Shown piece by piece: positions 13,039 through 24,929 of a DNA stretch of 64,000 nt; position 1 is the stretch's first letter; each line of letters starts with the position of its first letter. The stretch spans positions 1,078,501 to 1,142,500 of the forward strand of contig NW_027506893.1 of the NCBI RefSeq assembly GCF_052324685.1. Reading direction: 5' to 3'. The stretch comes from Brachyhypopomus gauderio (taxonomy: Eukaryota; Chordata; Actinopteri; Gymnotiformes; Hypopomidae). The notes below the pieces were generated by a model, which worked only from the letters and a program-made list of their open reading frames with translations, was not told the DNA's origin and made no database searches. A program made the translations under genes and the position numbers.

Positions 13039-15289
13039 TTCCATTTTCAAAGTCTCTGGCTTTAGTGAGTCAGCCAGTGCTGTCTGGGATCAGCCATAAG
13101 CATCTCCGTAGGCCTCTGAGCCACTCTGGGACTGAGCCCAGAACACACTGCAGCATAACAGCTAACATTTCCACAGACAAGCTGTTCGTAGCTCCCAGTT
13201 TGCCTCTGAGTTTTGAATCTTCCTAAACGTGTCTACCCAGTCCCTAAGAAACCAGTAATGCCACAAACAAGTGACGGTGTAGTAAGACTGTCCTATAGAT
13301 CTTAAATATACAGATCGTCTGTAATATTTTGTTTATACACACACTGATGCTCCAGCATGCTTGATATTTTTTGGACGTATATGGTTGCAAGTGGAAAACC
13401 AAGAAAGGACGTGACACAAACGGACGTTAATGTCGCTGGACTGGTGAAGCACAACTGCACATTTTGACTGTCACGTCAGCAACACTGAAACAGCCGCTCT
13501 GAAACTTCAGTGTTGCCACAGTAACCTAGACTACACACGAAGTGGAATGCGTAATATTGCGCTAATCCAATTTTAATATAGCCTTTACCTTTCAGACCTA
13601 ATGCAAAATTTAGTGCTTAAATTTGTAGTTTAATATTTAATATGTGATTCCTTGAATTTGGGTGAATGGGGCGTTATGTAATTCAGAGGCTTTGCCTTTT
13701 GAAGAGGAAGACGAGGATAAGAAAACAAGAAATGTCAGTGAAGAAGGGTGACCACTCAAAACAAGCCTTTAAAAACAGGGACATTTGGACAGTGAGTTAA
13801 AAGCAAAAATATTCAGCCCCATTAGTGTGAGCTATGAGAATCAATGCATTCTATTGAAATATTTCCGACATGCATGTGTTATAACTAAATTGAATATGTT
13901 ATTACTATTACTACTACAATTAATATATTATTGGCATGTTCTGAAACTGTAAAAGTATTTTCCTAATAAACCATAAGGAGAAAAGTCAGTGCTTAGAAAA
14001 GGTTTGGTGGCCAAAATACTAAATTAATAAACATTTTCATAAAAAACATTATAGACTAGTTTCTCTCTGAGTGTTGAATATAATAATATGTAAATCTAAA
14101 CACCTGAGCACATGAATCATTTAACAGACAATGAAGTTTCATCCAGCGTTCCCGACTCACAACGAGGGTGCCAATAATTATGGAGGGTGTCGGTTCTCCC
14201 CCCCCCTGGTGACGCACCTGTTAGTATCACTCCCTGGCAGAGCAGATCTCTGCACACATTCAGGTTTGAGTCCCAGTCGTGCCATTTGCCGTCCATAGCA
14301 GGGGGTCTCACAGGATGGGGGGGGGGGCCTTCTTTCTCCCCTGTTGCTATGCAACGGCACAGCCGGCTGGGCATTAGCATGGTCACGGCTCCGGGATGTG
14401 TGCGGTATCACCGCGGATGGCAAGAGTGTCCCAGCTGAAACCCAACACAAAGTAGCAATCTGTTGCCTTTAATTCTGAAAGACTTGAATGCATATCAGAC
14501 ACGCATTCCGTATGACTGTAAAACTGGTAAAATTGGAGGAATATACGTTATTCTAACGTATGGCTAACAATGGCTGCAATTAACACTAAACAATAAGCAT
14601 CATACTGAGAACATTCATGCTTAGTCTGGTTAACAACGTCTGTGGTTAACGGCTGTGGTGCAAATAAAATTGAAGTGAACTTAATTGAACCATTATGGAA
14701 AATCAAAGGACGGTGGACTTCAGTGAGCGGGAGTGAACAGAATCCCCTCTGTAGCATCAGAGTGCAGATACTAGCACGTTCGTTGCAATTATTCTGAAAT
14801 AGATTGTGTATGTGGTCATGATGGAGTATTATGGCCCTTGATGATGGGTTACAACTCTGCATCTGTTGAGATACATTGTCATCCTGTCGGCCTCTCGCCA
14901 GTCGGGCCACAGCTCAATACATGAATACAACATCTTTAAACTTAGGAATTGATTTTTCCCACAAACCCAGCAGTGCATAGGCAGAAACACATGCACTTCA
15001 GTGGAGGAACCACACAATCGAAGAATCACAAATATATATATAATATATACAGCCAATGCAAAGTCATCTACAAAAGTCAGATATAAAGTCTTCTGGCATT
15101 CAGTGAGTGGATATTTGAGTTTGGAGAACAGCTAATAGAGTCAGAGAGGCCAATAGAGAGGTCATCCTCAGTGAAGGTACATCCATCACAATGGGAGGTG
15201 ATGGTATCAATGGTTTTGAAAATCATTACAACGTACAACAATTTCCTACACAAAGATGTGAAACATCAGAAAAGCAGCAGCAGACATGG
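13039..15289. other. Gene-poor region; nothing supported
   Basis: AT-rich, no coding exon recognised. At about 14210-14290 there is a segment with a weak tRNA B-box-like GGTTTGAGTCC, which might be a SINE remnant, but no A box or second copy was found. Short C and G tracts occur at about 14198-14206 and 14318-14327. Confidence 0.4.
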
Positions 15290-15855
15290 GACAGCAGAAG
15301 AAAGAGAGAGCAGAAGAGAGAAAGGGAGTAGAAGAGGGAGATCAGAAAAGAGACATCAGAAGAGAGAGAGCAGAAGAGAGATCAGAAAAAAGACATCCGA
15401 AGAGAGATTAGAAGAGAGATCAGAAGAGAGCGAGAGCAGAAAAGAGAGATCAGAAGAGAGAGAGAGCAGAAAAGAGAGATCAGAAGAGAGAGATCAGAAG
15501 AGAGAGAGCAGAAGAGAGAGAACAGAAGAGAGAGAGGGAGTAGAAGAGGAAGATCAGAAAAGAGACATCAGAAGAGAGATTAGAAGAGAGATCAGAAGAG
15601 AGAGAGAGCAGAAAAGAGAGATCAGAAGAGAGAGATCAGAAGAGAGGAAGTAGAACAGGGAGATCAGAAAAGATACATCAGAAGAGAGAGAGCAGAAGAG
15701 GGGGATCAGAAGAGAGACATCAAAAGAGAGAGCAGAAGAGGGAGATCAGAAAAAAGACATCCAAAGAGATTAGAAGAGAGATCAGAAGAGAGAGAGAGCA
15801 GAAAAGAGAGATCAGAAGAGAGAGAGAGCATAAAAGAGAGATCAGAAGAGGGAGC
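15290..15855. repeat. Purine-only minisatellite (AGAAGAGAGAGATC-like)
   Basis: About 560 bp almost entirely of A and G on the plus strand, built from irregular 14-22 bp units around GAGATCAGAAGAGAGAGAGC. It gives a long charged open frame on the plus strand (Arg/Glu/Ser/Lys only), which I do not regard as a gene. Confidence 0.9.
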
Positions 15856-17275
15856 AGTGATAATTCGAGGCTCGTCAACATGATGGACCCCTGAATGGTT
15901 GGTTTGCTAAACACTACAGTATGTAGGTCATTCAAATCAGAGTCCTCGAATTGCGTAATTGGCTGGAAAACCGTGGAACTGAGCTCCAGTCCCCTGTTGG
16001 CTGCGGGGAAGCCGCAGCCATCTGCAACTGGGAGTCCACCAGAGCGCAACTGGCCGTGCTGTCATTGGCTGGGAGGAATGCCGTGGTGCCTTTCCCTGTT
16101 CAGAGCCACGCCGGGCCAAGCGCAGGCGTCCGTAAGGTCGAGTACGCAGGAAATCACCCGCTCAGATCTCTCTCTCTCTCTCTCTCTACCAAACCAGCGC
16201 CACTGTTCTGTGCCAATGTACGAGCGATGTACAATGTACGACGTGCAAGTGCCAGCAGCATGAGACGCGGAGCTGGCGACGTGTGACGGAGGAGGCCCGT
16301 GTTGGCCGGGACACTTCCAGGTTGGTAGTCGCCATGTGACTGAGGATGCCCAGGTAGCAGGTGGAACTGGCAACAACTGACAAGAGGCAGAAAATGGAAA
16401 AAATGCAAGTGAAGAATTATAGAGAACATGTCCAGAAATCCAGATTGAACTGGTAAAACGTAGAGGGAGGTTAGAAGGGGATATAGTGTTAGGAACCCTG
16501 CACATGCATTTCTGACCAGTTTTTATATGTTAAGAGAGACCGATACAGAAAATGACAAAAGTCAAGCCGGGATTAAATAAAAGACAAGATTTCCATGTCC
16601 TTATACAAAAGGAAACACTTGGATTTGGTCTGAGCAATAAGAATCTTATTGTGGAGTTTATTTATTGTCAAATTATAAGCCTGAATCAGTACTAACACCA
16701 AGATACTTTAATAGGTGACCAAAATAATAGATGTGTAATTCATGGGATAAGGGGCCTAGGCTGTTATGTTTTTATGTGTCTGTTCCAGCCAGAGGGGGCA
16801 AGCACAATGACCTCAAGTCTTGCTTTCATTTAGCTGTAGGACGTTTATTGCAATTCAATTTTTAATGTCCTTAATGCAGTGAACAAGTTACCAGGATTCA
16901 GTGGGAAGCATAGTTGTTTATCATCAAGATTCAAGTAATAAGAGTTCTTACACTTGTAAAATCTGTAACTTGGGAGTGTAGCAACGAGAATAGAATCAGC
17001 CTAAAATAGAACCTTGCAGTACGCCACAAGCAATTGCCCTTTAAAAAGGAAAAAGTCAATGTAACACATTCCAACCTTTAGTTTTAGATTCCCCATAAAC
17101 ATACATTGATCAGCTGTGTCAAAGGAAGTAGTTAGGTAACAGTCAATAATTTAAACAGGACGCTATTAACAGTTCAATGTAATGCCACAAAACTAGAGTA
17201 CAAAAGTGCTTAATTCATTTTAAATGGTCTTCTAGAAGAAGTCAGAATAAACATTCCATGCTTAAACCACCACTG
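15856..17275. other. No gene recognised
   Basis: Mixed-composition sequence with a short TC repeat at 16169-16188. Overlapping open frames at 15.9-16.5 kb exist on both strands because of local GC content. None shows a recognisable domain. Confidence 0.4.
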
Positions 17276-17535
17276 AGCTGTGCTTCTGTGTTTGTACTGT
17301 GTTGTGTTTGTACTGTGTTGTGTTTGTACTGTGCTGTGTTTGTACTGTGTTGTGTTTGTACTGTGCTGATGTGGTATGTTTTGTGCTGTATTTGTATTGA
17401 GCAGTGTTTGTTCTGAGCTGTGTTTGTATTGAGCTGCTGTGGTTGTATTGGGCTTCTGTGTTTGTACTGTGCTGTGGTTGTATTGTGCTGCTGTGGTTGT
17501 ACTGTGCTGTGGTTGTATTGTGCTGCTGTGCTTTA
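17276..17535. repeat. 17-18 bp minisatellite (TGTGTTTGTACTGTGCTG)
   Basis: Tandem irregular units around TGTGTTTGTACTGTGCTG, diverging into TGTGGTTGTATTGTGCTGC in the second half. Open frames on both strands are products of the repeat. Confidence 0.85.
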
Positions 17536-18781
17536 TTTATGCTGATGTTGTGTATTGTACACTGGACCAGAAATGACATCTCATATCCAGTCGTCAACTC
17601 TATTACGTCGTACTTACATTATGCTTTGATTTTTAGAATCTATTAAGGGTGTTTAAGTGTATAAAGTTCAGTGTGATATATTTATATGACGTGTATATAT
17701 TTATTTGCATATAACAGCTGCAGATAAATATGTTACTGGCTGCTGTACCACATTTCATACTCCAGTTCTAATCCCCTTCCAGCGTGTCTTAAGGGGAAGG
17801 TAAAAGTGTGAGTGTAGGATCAGCCTGGTGTCTCACAGAACCTACCACATTAAAGAGATTTTCAAAGCCAAATCTATCATTTAATATCTCATTTCTGGTG
17901 AATGGCCATTTCTGTCCCCTGGCATCATCCCTGGGGGAAACAAAAGCACATTCTCTGCAGGTTCATGGATTTTTCATGTCTGCTATGACTCACGTCACCT
18001 GGCAGGCTATTATCATTCTTCTGATCCGTGATACTGGACGGTGACGTGACATGTCATTACTGTTCCCTTTCGCTCACCAGCAAGCGTCAGCAGTTTTCGT
18101 TACAATAGATTTTTCTGCGTGTTTTCACGTCGGTAGTTCACGAACAGCCAGAGCCTGCAAAGTGGCACGAACGATTGTGTAGCTTTGTAGCACACGTCAG
18201 CAGTCAGACCCGCTGCACGTGAGCCCACAGTGAGTTCATATGTACAGACCCGCTGCATGTGAGCCCACAGTGAGTTCATATGTATTCATCATGGAACTCA
18301 CGTGGGAAACACTGAAAGCTGTGTCAATATGCAGTTTTTACAAGGGCAGTGTTAACATGCAGAATATAGCCTAAAGTAAGGAGACATTTGGATTAATTTG
18401 TACAAGTTTCAGGGCAATGCTGTTGTTGGGATACTGGCAGCATAACTAGTGATATTTCATCTTAAAAGTACACTTACAATGTCATATTTTATTGGGTTTT
18501 TTTTTCAGTAGAGCTTAGACAAGGGGCTCTATGACATTTAATGGGATAACCCACAATATTTCCATTTCAAAAGCTACACAAGTCTCACTAATTGCTCTCA
18601 AAGGGATAGAGACTGCACCCAAGTGTGGTTTTAGTTAAAGTTCATTTTAGTTCCTTCTCTCTGGTTGATCTATTAAAAGAGGAGCTGGTCTTGGAGCACA
18701 GGAGAATGAACAAAGGTTTAAGTTTATTGTGAAAAGAGTATGGAACATGCCGTTAATTACCTCTCTGTGTGTGTATGTATG

Positions 18782-18813
<32 letters not shown>

Positions 18814-20402
18814 CATGCGTGTGCGTGTGTGTGTGCGTGTGTGTGTGTGTGTAAGACTAAAGGGAAAAGGTCAGTATGGTGAGAACTATTGGGGAGACTC
18901 CCTTAGACATAATTGTTTCATAACAGATGGACTAAAGTTTCCAGTTGGTGTACACACACACACACACACACACACACATTTAAATAGGGCAACATGATGA
19001 CAGACAAAACAAGAACACACACAACACGGGTTGCCACAGACGACTCTTCCAGCACAGCTAGCAGGTGCTGACCTAAACACACAAACACCTGTGACTGGGC
19101 TTGTTTTCCTGTGTGCATGCCATTAACAGATGTAGCCTTATAATTAGATAAACGCTCCCCAGAGGTTTCCTGTCCCCCAGGGGGCGATGCACCTGGGTGA
19201 GTCACTAAAGTCTGCTGCTGAAGCACTCACTGTATGAAAGGCTGGAGCACGTTATTGCATACAGATGCAAATGTGTTTAAAACATACAGTGCAGAAAGAC
19301 TGTCCAAAGACATTCCTTGCAACGCGGGGCCTTTTCAGTAAGTACATAATAGTCAAATGACTGAATCCGTGTATTCAGCACTGGCGTGCTGCTGCTATGT
19401 CAGGGCCGTCTATGTCACTGGCCTCGTGGGTTTTCATCCTGAAGACAGGCCGTGTGCGAGTAGCAGAGCCCCGTCCCACTCCTGACTCACACATTATTCA
19501 GGTCAGCCTTATTTAGAGGCTGCGGCTCACAATTGACATTGTCAGAGAGCAGCTTCACAGAGTCCACGGGCTGGGGGCCCTGGGATGCCTCCCCCGGGGC
19601 CCCTCTTAACTGGCCCGAGGGAGACACACATCCCACTGGTGCTGTGCTGAGCGATCGGCGGCCAGGTCGGATGGATTGGACCTCTGCCGCATCTAATTGG
19701 CCTGGCGCAGTAGACAGATGCGTGGACGGTACCGCCTCGGTGGTCGGGATGGCTCAATCGAGAAGCTGACCTGGACACTCGCATCGCTGAGGCAGGGAAC
19801 ATGCCGGCAAACCCTAAGCAGATGGAGGCACGTGGGTAACGGTTCAACTGCTTCGTGGACAATCTTGACCTCACAGGCCATCCTGTGGTTTAACATGAGT
19901 GTCAGATGAGAAGTTGAGCAGTTTGACTCACTTGCACTAGGACGTGCAACTTAGTGCACAGCAGAGCTTTAAAACTCTAGTAGATGCCAGTGAGGTACCT
20001 AGCAACAACCTAGTTTACTACTTAATTAGCTTGGCAATTTACAAGCAATTATAAGGCCCCAGAAGGTGTCTTCTAAGTGCTCTAAGCAAACCAACTTTGG
20101 TAATTAGAATCAGACAGCCTAGCGGTCTCGGGCAAAGTTACTGGCTGTGCACTAACCTGAGACCTGTAGCTAACAACCCACTTTCCTCTGATCTGGTGTA
20201 TTCATGAGTATGAAAAGTTTGGTTTGCATAGCCAACAGAGCAAGTTCTTGCTAGGAACTGCATTTGCTCGGGCGATGAAATCACATCCTTATATAGCTTT
20301 CGATTTGAACGGACATATGCGAGGATCAGGAACGAACACAACAAGGAAGAATCAAAGCGAGAGACAAGCGACTATTACGAAGGAGCGATGCGGGAGATGA
20401 CA
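17536..20402. other. Gene-poor region with short duplications and microsatellites
   Basis: A 39-bp unit beginning CAGACCCGCTGCACGTGAGC is present twice in tandem at about 18206-18283. A GA repeat followed by a TG repeat lies at 18785-18852, and a CA repeat at 18951-18977. The GC-richer block 19550-19880 is open on both strands but shows no recognisable domain. Confidence 0.45.
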
Positions 20403-20700
20403 GGCATGACGCTGGGCGTCCTCACACCAGCGTCTAGATGTTCACCTTGATTACATGATGTTAGGCATGACGCTGGGCATCCTCACACTAGCGTCTAGAT
20501 GTTCACCTTGATTACGTGATGTTGGGCATGACGCTGGGCTTCATCACACCAGCGTCTAGATGTTCACCTTGATCACGTGATGTTGGGCACGACGCTGGGC
20601 ATCCTTACACTAGCGTCTAGATGTTCACCTTGATCACGTGATGTTGGGCATGATGCTGGGCGTTCTCACATTAGCGTCTAGATGTTCACTTTGATCACGC
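20403..20700. repeat. 61-bp minisatellite, 4.9 copies, with hairpin arms
   Basis: Exact 61-bp spacing: unit starts at 20403, 20464, 20525, 20586 and 20647. Most units contain ACGCTGG followed a few bases later by CCAGCGT or TAGCGT, so they can fold on themselves, and several carry TGATCACGTGATG, which includes an E-box-type CACGTG core. No coding sense. Confidence 0.92.
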
Positions 20701-21740
20701 TCAGAACAAACGGGGTTGTGTGTAAAGCGTGAACAGAGTGGGAGAATGCTACAGAGTAGGAGAACTTCACAGGACTGACTGGACAGGGGCTGTGTTGGTA
20801 CTCGGACCTGCGTGTGATGAGCTGTGTGTGGTTATGAACTGGACACCAATAGTGTGTAAGCAGCCTCATTCTGGACAGCCGCTGCGTGATTCTGATGTCA
20901 TATTTATTCACGCTAGTAATCAGTCTCTTGTTCTAACGCACACACACAGAAACACACATGCACACACACACACCACACACACCGCTTCAGTGTAGTTCCT
21001 GGTCTGTCAAAAGATATTTATTCAAACCAAAACCAGTGGCAGTACATAATTCATCATACCAAGCATAAGCTGATTTTACACGTATATTCACATATTCCTG
21101 ATTAACCCCTATTGTATGCACACTTTAGACACGCAATCACACATGTACGAAGGATTCCTCCTCCCCACACGCACACACACACCTACACAACACCTCCACA
21201 CACATCGTCATCATCACATATTTATGAAAGATATGCCCAAATACTCACACCTACAAACTTTCATCAAGACATACATAAACACAGTTATGACACACATACG
21301 TACGCTTCCACGATTCACGTACGTACACATTTGTATCACTAACTTCATGAGCACTAGTCCTAAACTCTGTTCATCTCAGACAGTACAACAGACATGACAC
21401 ACAAAGCCAAAATGTTCCCCTAAATCATATCAGTGAAACGAGCTTCATGTTCCAACTAGGGCGTGAATCCAGAGGACTTCGCCCGGTGCTGGGTCCAGCA
21501 TTTCAGTTTGTCTCTTCACTCCTGATCCTATGATTTCATGCTAATTCTCAATTTTTATATAGATATTTATACACACACACACACCTGTGAAAACTGCGTT
21601 CTCAGAAGATATTACAAGCATCTGAATCTTGTCTTTAAAAGGAACCTCTTTTAGATGTTCAAGTTCCCTGGTCAGCAGTTTCGGCGATTCTACACAAGCC
21701 TTCGGAAACACGGACAATCGTGGACGTTGGCGGGAACGGA
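20701..21740. other. No gene recognised; CA-rich patches
   Basis: Short interrupted CA repeats at 20938-20981 and 21170-21205. No coding exon or element boundaries seen before the transposon that starts at 21749. Confidence 0.4.
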
Positions 21741-22068
21741 AGGACAGCCAGCCCCGTCGACAGGGGGGGACAACCGGGTCTGTTGTCCCGGGCCCCAGGG
21801 CCAGGGGGGCCCATCAAAGAGCCCAGCAATTTATTTTTTATTTAAAGTCTATAATTTTTAAATAATCTTGAAATCTTTCATTAATATAAAATTCTGTACT
21901 CAAAATAAACTCAATGACTAAAATATATATGTTTTTTAACCTATCTGCATATTTTCCATTAAGTGCATACACCCCCGCATCCCACTGGAAAATGGTTTGA
22001 TCCAGCACCGACCGTAACCGGCTGGTACCCCCACAACAGCGGGAAATACAGTGGTGGATAGTTAAAAG

Positions 22069-24148
22069 CAGAGCCGTATAGAGAGAGAGTCGCGACAACG
22101 GAAGTTCAAAACGCTTGATGGTCACGTGATTCACGGAGGCTTCAGATAGTTCCAGGAAGTTCAATTTGAGCGCATAAACACAGAGACAGAACTGCGATTT
22201 GAGGATTATTGTGAACATATAACGACCAACTTTAGGCTAATTTTAGAGCACATTGCTGTTTAATGCTTTGATTGTTTTATAATTGTTATATATTACGTTC
22301 ATTTATATATTTAGAGGGACAGGAAGGGGTGAGAAATTCAGATGAGATTAATTTTCTAACATTCATGGTAATTTCTGTAATCCCATGGTATTGGTGACCT
22401 AAGTAATCTAAATGACTAATGTACATTTTCTGACAGAAGGAAAATTTTCTTTGACTTCATTGTGCAGAAATATGCTTTAAAAGGGTACATTAAAACACAT
22501 TACATTTACATCCAGACAGTATATGACATATTAAAATACATAGATAAATTATATATATATATCTTGTCTTTTTAATACACACTTATTTACAGCAATTAAT
22601 TCATTAAATAAATCTCTAATAATCTCAAATATGAATATCATGTCAAGCAGTTTTTCTGGGTCCTTTCCTCCATGTTGTTTGTGTAGTGTCCACCATGGTT
22701 TGCTGTGTTGCATGGGGATGCTCCAATCGAGCAAAAATGTATGGTTTCCCCACTGATACTGAGAGGAGAAAAAAATGGTTGTCTCAACTAAGCAGGAGCA
22801 ATCTTACCCTCACTAAAGATTACAACAGCAAATATATATGTGAGGTAATCATCAAACACTGCATTTGCACTTTTCACAATAAACACACTATTGGAAAGCT
22901 TAATGCCTGATTTATTAAAATACAGAATAGTGAACAAAAAAAATCTAAGACTCCAGACAGACTCGGGTGCAGGGTGAGGGTGCTATCTAGTTGCAGGCTC
23001 CATTGAATCCCCTATGGTTCTTTGGCTTAAAGAGAGAGAGGAGAAAATGATTATTATGAGTATTGATGTGATATGAATTTGAACTTGTTGCACATCCTTG
23101 GTTGTTTTTTATACATGTAATGAGTGTATACGTATCCAGTAAGTGTTCTCTAATACTGTGTATTCACCCACTATGGGATATATATATGGGTAGACAAAAC
23201 TGAGTTGTCATGTGTGAGGAGTAAACTCACATCACTCTGCAGGCACATTTTGAGGCAGAGCAGTTCATCAGAACCAAACAGGGCAAGACTAGGCTGAGAG
23301 CAGATGCTGTTCCCACCATTTTTGTGCATCGCCCCGCACTCAGAAAGAGGAAGCCCCCTGCACTACGATGCACCACTGGACCTGTAAAGACAGGGCCCAT
23401 AGCTGCTGATCACAGCTATAGTGTTGACACAGGTATAATAAGTATGAACTCCTAATAATTATATTATTTCTTTAAGTGATAGAATATTTAAAACTTAATC
23501 ACACTAAATAGTATACGTCTTTTATATCCAGCAGTTTCAAAAACTGAGGAAATACGTTAATAAAATAAAATAAAAATAAATAAAACGAAATAAAAAGGAA
23601 AATAAAATAAATAAAGGGATAAATAAATAAAATAAAAGGAAATAAAACGTTAGTTGGTACTCCAAAATGGATATCCTAATTTCACCTCCTCGACCCAACA
23701 CACTCTACAATCACACTCAAATGTTATATTTAACCAATACTTATAGCTACCCCGCAAAAACATCGCGTTTAGGTGAAATGGCATTAAGAGAGGAATTTAC
23801 AATTAATAGGCTGTCGGTCGTTAATGTGAAATCTCGCTAACCGTATTCGCGTTGTCTTAGCATAGATTTAGTTCCCTAAATCTGCTTATTAAGAGGTGGA
23901 TAATTCACTAAAATGCTTTAATTCACATTTTAATGCACATGCTAATTTGATTCTGATGTCCTTATAATACACAATCTGATTTTTTTAAGCGTACTAACCT
24001 GTAAAAGTGTATCACAGATGGTCCACTGCTCCAGTTTGACTGCGCTGCTCGTATTTGCTGCTAACTTCCGGGAACTATTGACAGGCTCCACGATCCTGGT
24101 CCATTGGAGTGAACGGAGTTGACGCGACTCTCTCTCTATAGGGCTCTG
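22069..24148 (+). mobile_element. P-element-like (THAP) transposon nested in the 21749-24885 element
   Basis: Terminal inverted repeats of about 31 bp with two mismatches: the left end starts CAGAGCCGTATAGAGAG and continues into AGAGTCGCG; the right end, read on the complement, starts CAGAGCCCTATAGAGAG. A perfect 8-bp duplication GTTAAAAG flanks it (22061-22068, 24149-24156). It encloses a spliced THAP-domain reading frame, and eukaryotic P elements combine THAP-type transposases with 8-bp duplications. The catalytic part of a transposase is missing, so the 2080-bp copy is internally deleted and should be non-autonomous. Confidence 0.85.
22695..23432 (+). pseudogene. THAP zinc-finger N-terminus of a P-type transposase, truncated
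   Basis: Two exons, 22695-22844 (50 codons) and 23243-23432, joined by GT/AG splice sites, encode a complete THAP DNA-binding domain. The first ATG has a strong Kozak context (CACCATGG). The C2CH zinc ligands are visible as Cys4, Cys9, Cys49 and His52; the last pair is completed only by splicing (CE|AH). The conserved AVPTIF box follows at about residues 75-80, then a basic KRK segment. A possible further donor follows at 23433, but no later exon or RNase-H-like catalytic region was found before the element ends. I infer a transposase remnant; a domesticated short THAP protein cannot be excluded, since the retained frame has no stop. Confidence 0.8.
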
Positions 24149-24378
24149 GTTAAAAGTAAATACAGAAATCTGGAGCGCAGAAAAGAAAGGAAAACATTTA
24201 CCTGACGAATTTTAATGTTGCATTGTGTTCCAGGTTTGAAAAGTGCTGGAATTTAGGCTAAAGTACTTGAAAATGCTTGAAAGTAACTACTTCGTTTCAC
24301 AACAAATAGCTGTCTGACTGAACCGTTCTCGTGAAGACGATAAGATTGGGCGTTTTGAAAATAAACAACCATTAAATA

Positions 24379-24701
24379 ATGTGATAAAAAGCGAATTATT
24401 TCGAGTATATGTATAAATATTTAACTTAATTAAGTTTAACGTGCAGGAAAATATTGAAATGGACCTTTAAAGTGAAGTACAAGTGCTTTAATTCCACATT
24501 ATAAAGGTGTATGAACCCTGCAAACATGACTTTGTTCATTGCGCTGAAGCGCGTCGCGCGCGAAGTTACAAAAGTCAAGAGGTGCACGACCTCGCGAATG
24601 GACAGCGCGGGAGGCCCTCGCACACGGGCGGTGCCACTGCGATTACGTCATTTTCGCGCGAACCCTCGCGCCGCTCGCGACGCGTCAAGTATATAACCAG
24701 T
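24379..24701 (+). repeat. Dispersed repeat segment shared (inverted) with 44799-45095
   Basis: Compared by eye, this segment aligns with the reverse complement of about 44799-45095 over nearly 300 bp. Shared blocks include GATAAAAAGCGAATTATTT, TCGAGTATATG, the CGACCTCGCG box and CGACG[CT]GTCAAGT at the end. It lies in the right part of the outer transposon, and its counterpart lies inside a different hAT-type element, so it is a shared internal module or an older nested insertion. Confidence 0.7.
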
Positions 24702-24929
24702 CAGCTGTCAGAAACAGCTTTGATGTGTGGCTATATTATATACTATATGACCTAACAGAAGGATTGTCAAAAGACGAAAATCAAATGACGTGCGCCGGGG
24801 GGAGGGGGGGGGGGGGGGGGGGATTGGGGGGGGGGCACATTAAACTTTCTTGTCCCGGGCCCTAGCAAGACTGTCAACGGGCCTGAGGACAGCACACGGT
24901 GCCGTTCGCTCGTGAATGTTCTCCGCTGC

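Larger units (their letters stand above)
21749..24885. mobile_element. Outer TIR transposon with 8-bp target duplication
   Basis: The ends are 15-bp inverted repeats matching at 13 of 15 positions: CAGCCCCGTCGACAG at 21749-21763 and the complement of CAGGCCCGTTGACAG at 24871-24885. An exact 8-bp duplication AGGACAGC flanks it at 21741-21748 and 24886-24893. Both subterminal regions contain CCCGGG-type GC-rich sequence. Removing the inner insertion and its duplication leaves about 1050 bp. An 8-bp duplication fits hAT or P-type elements; no transposase of its own was recognised. A G tract of variable length lies near the right end (24796-24835). Confidence 0.85.

Noticed and set aside
12379..13226. 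Overlapping open frames of 157-241 codons on both strands
   Set aside because: They are translations of a stop-poor 25-bp minisatellite and resemble no protein.
14210..14290. Possible tRNA-derived SINE (B-box-like GGTTTGAGTCC)
   Set aside because: No A box at the right distance, no tail and no second copy in the window.
16785..16803. CTCF-like CCAGCCAGAGGGGGCA
   Set aside because: Spacing in the core is off by one base relative to the consensus, so it is weaker than the four reported.
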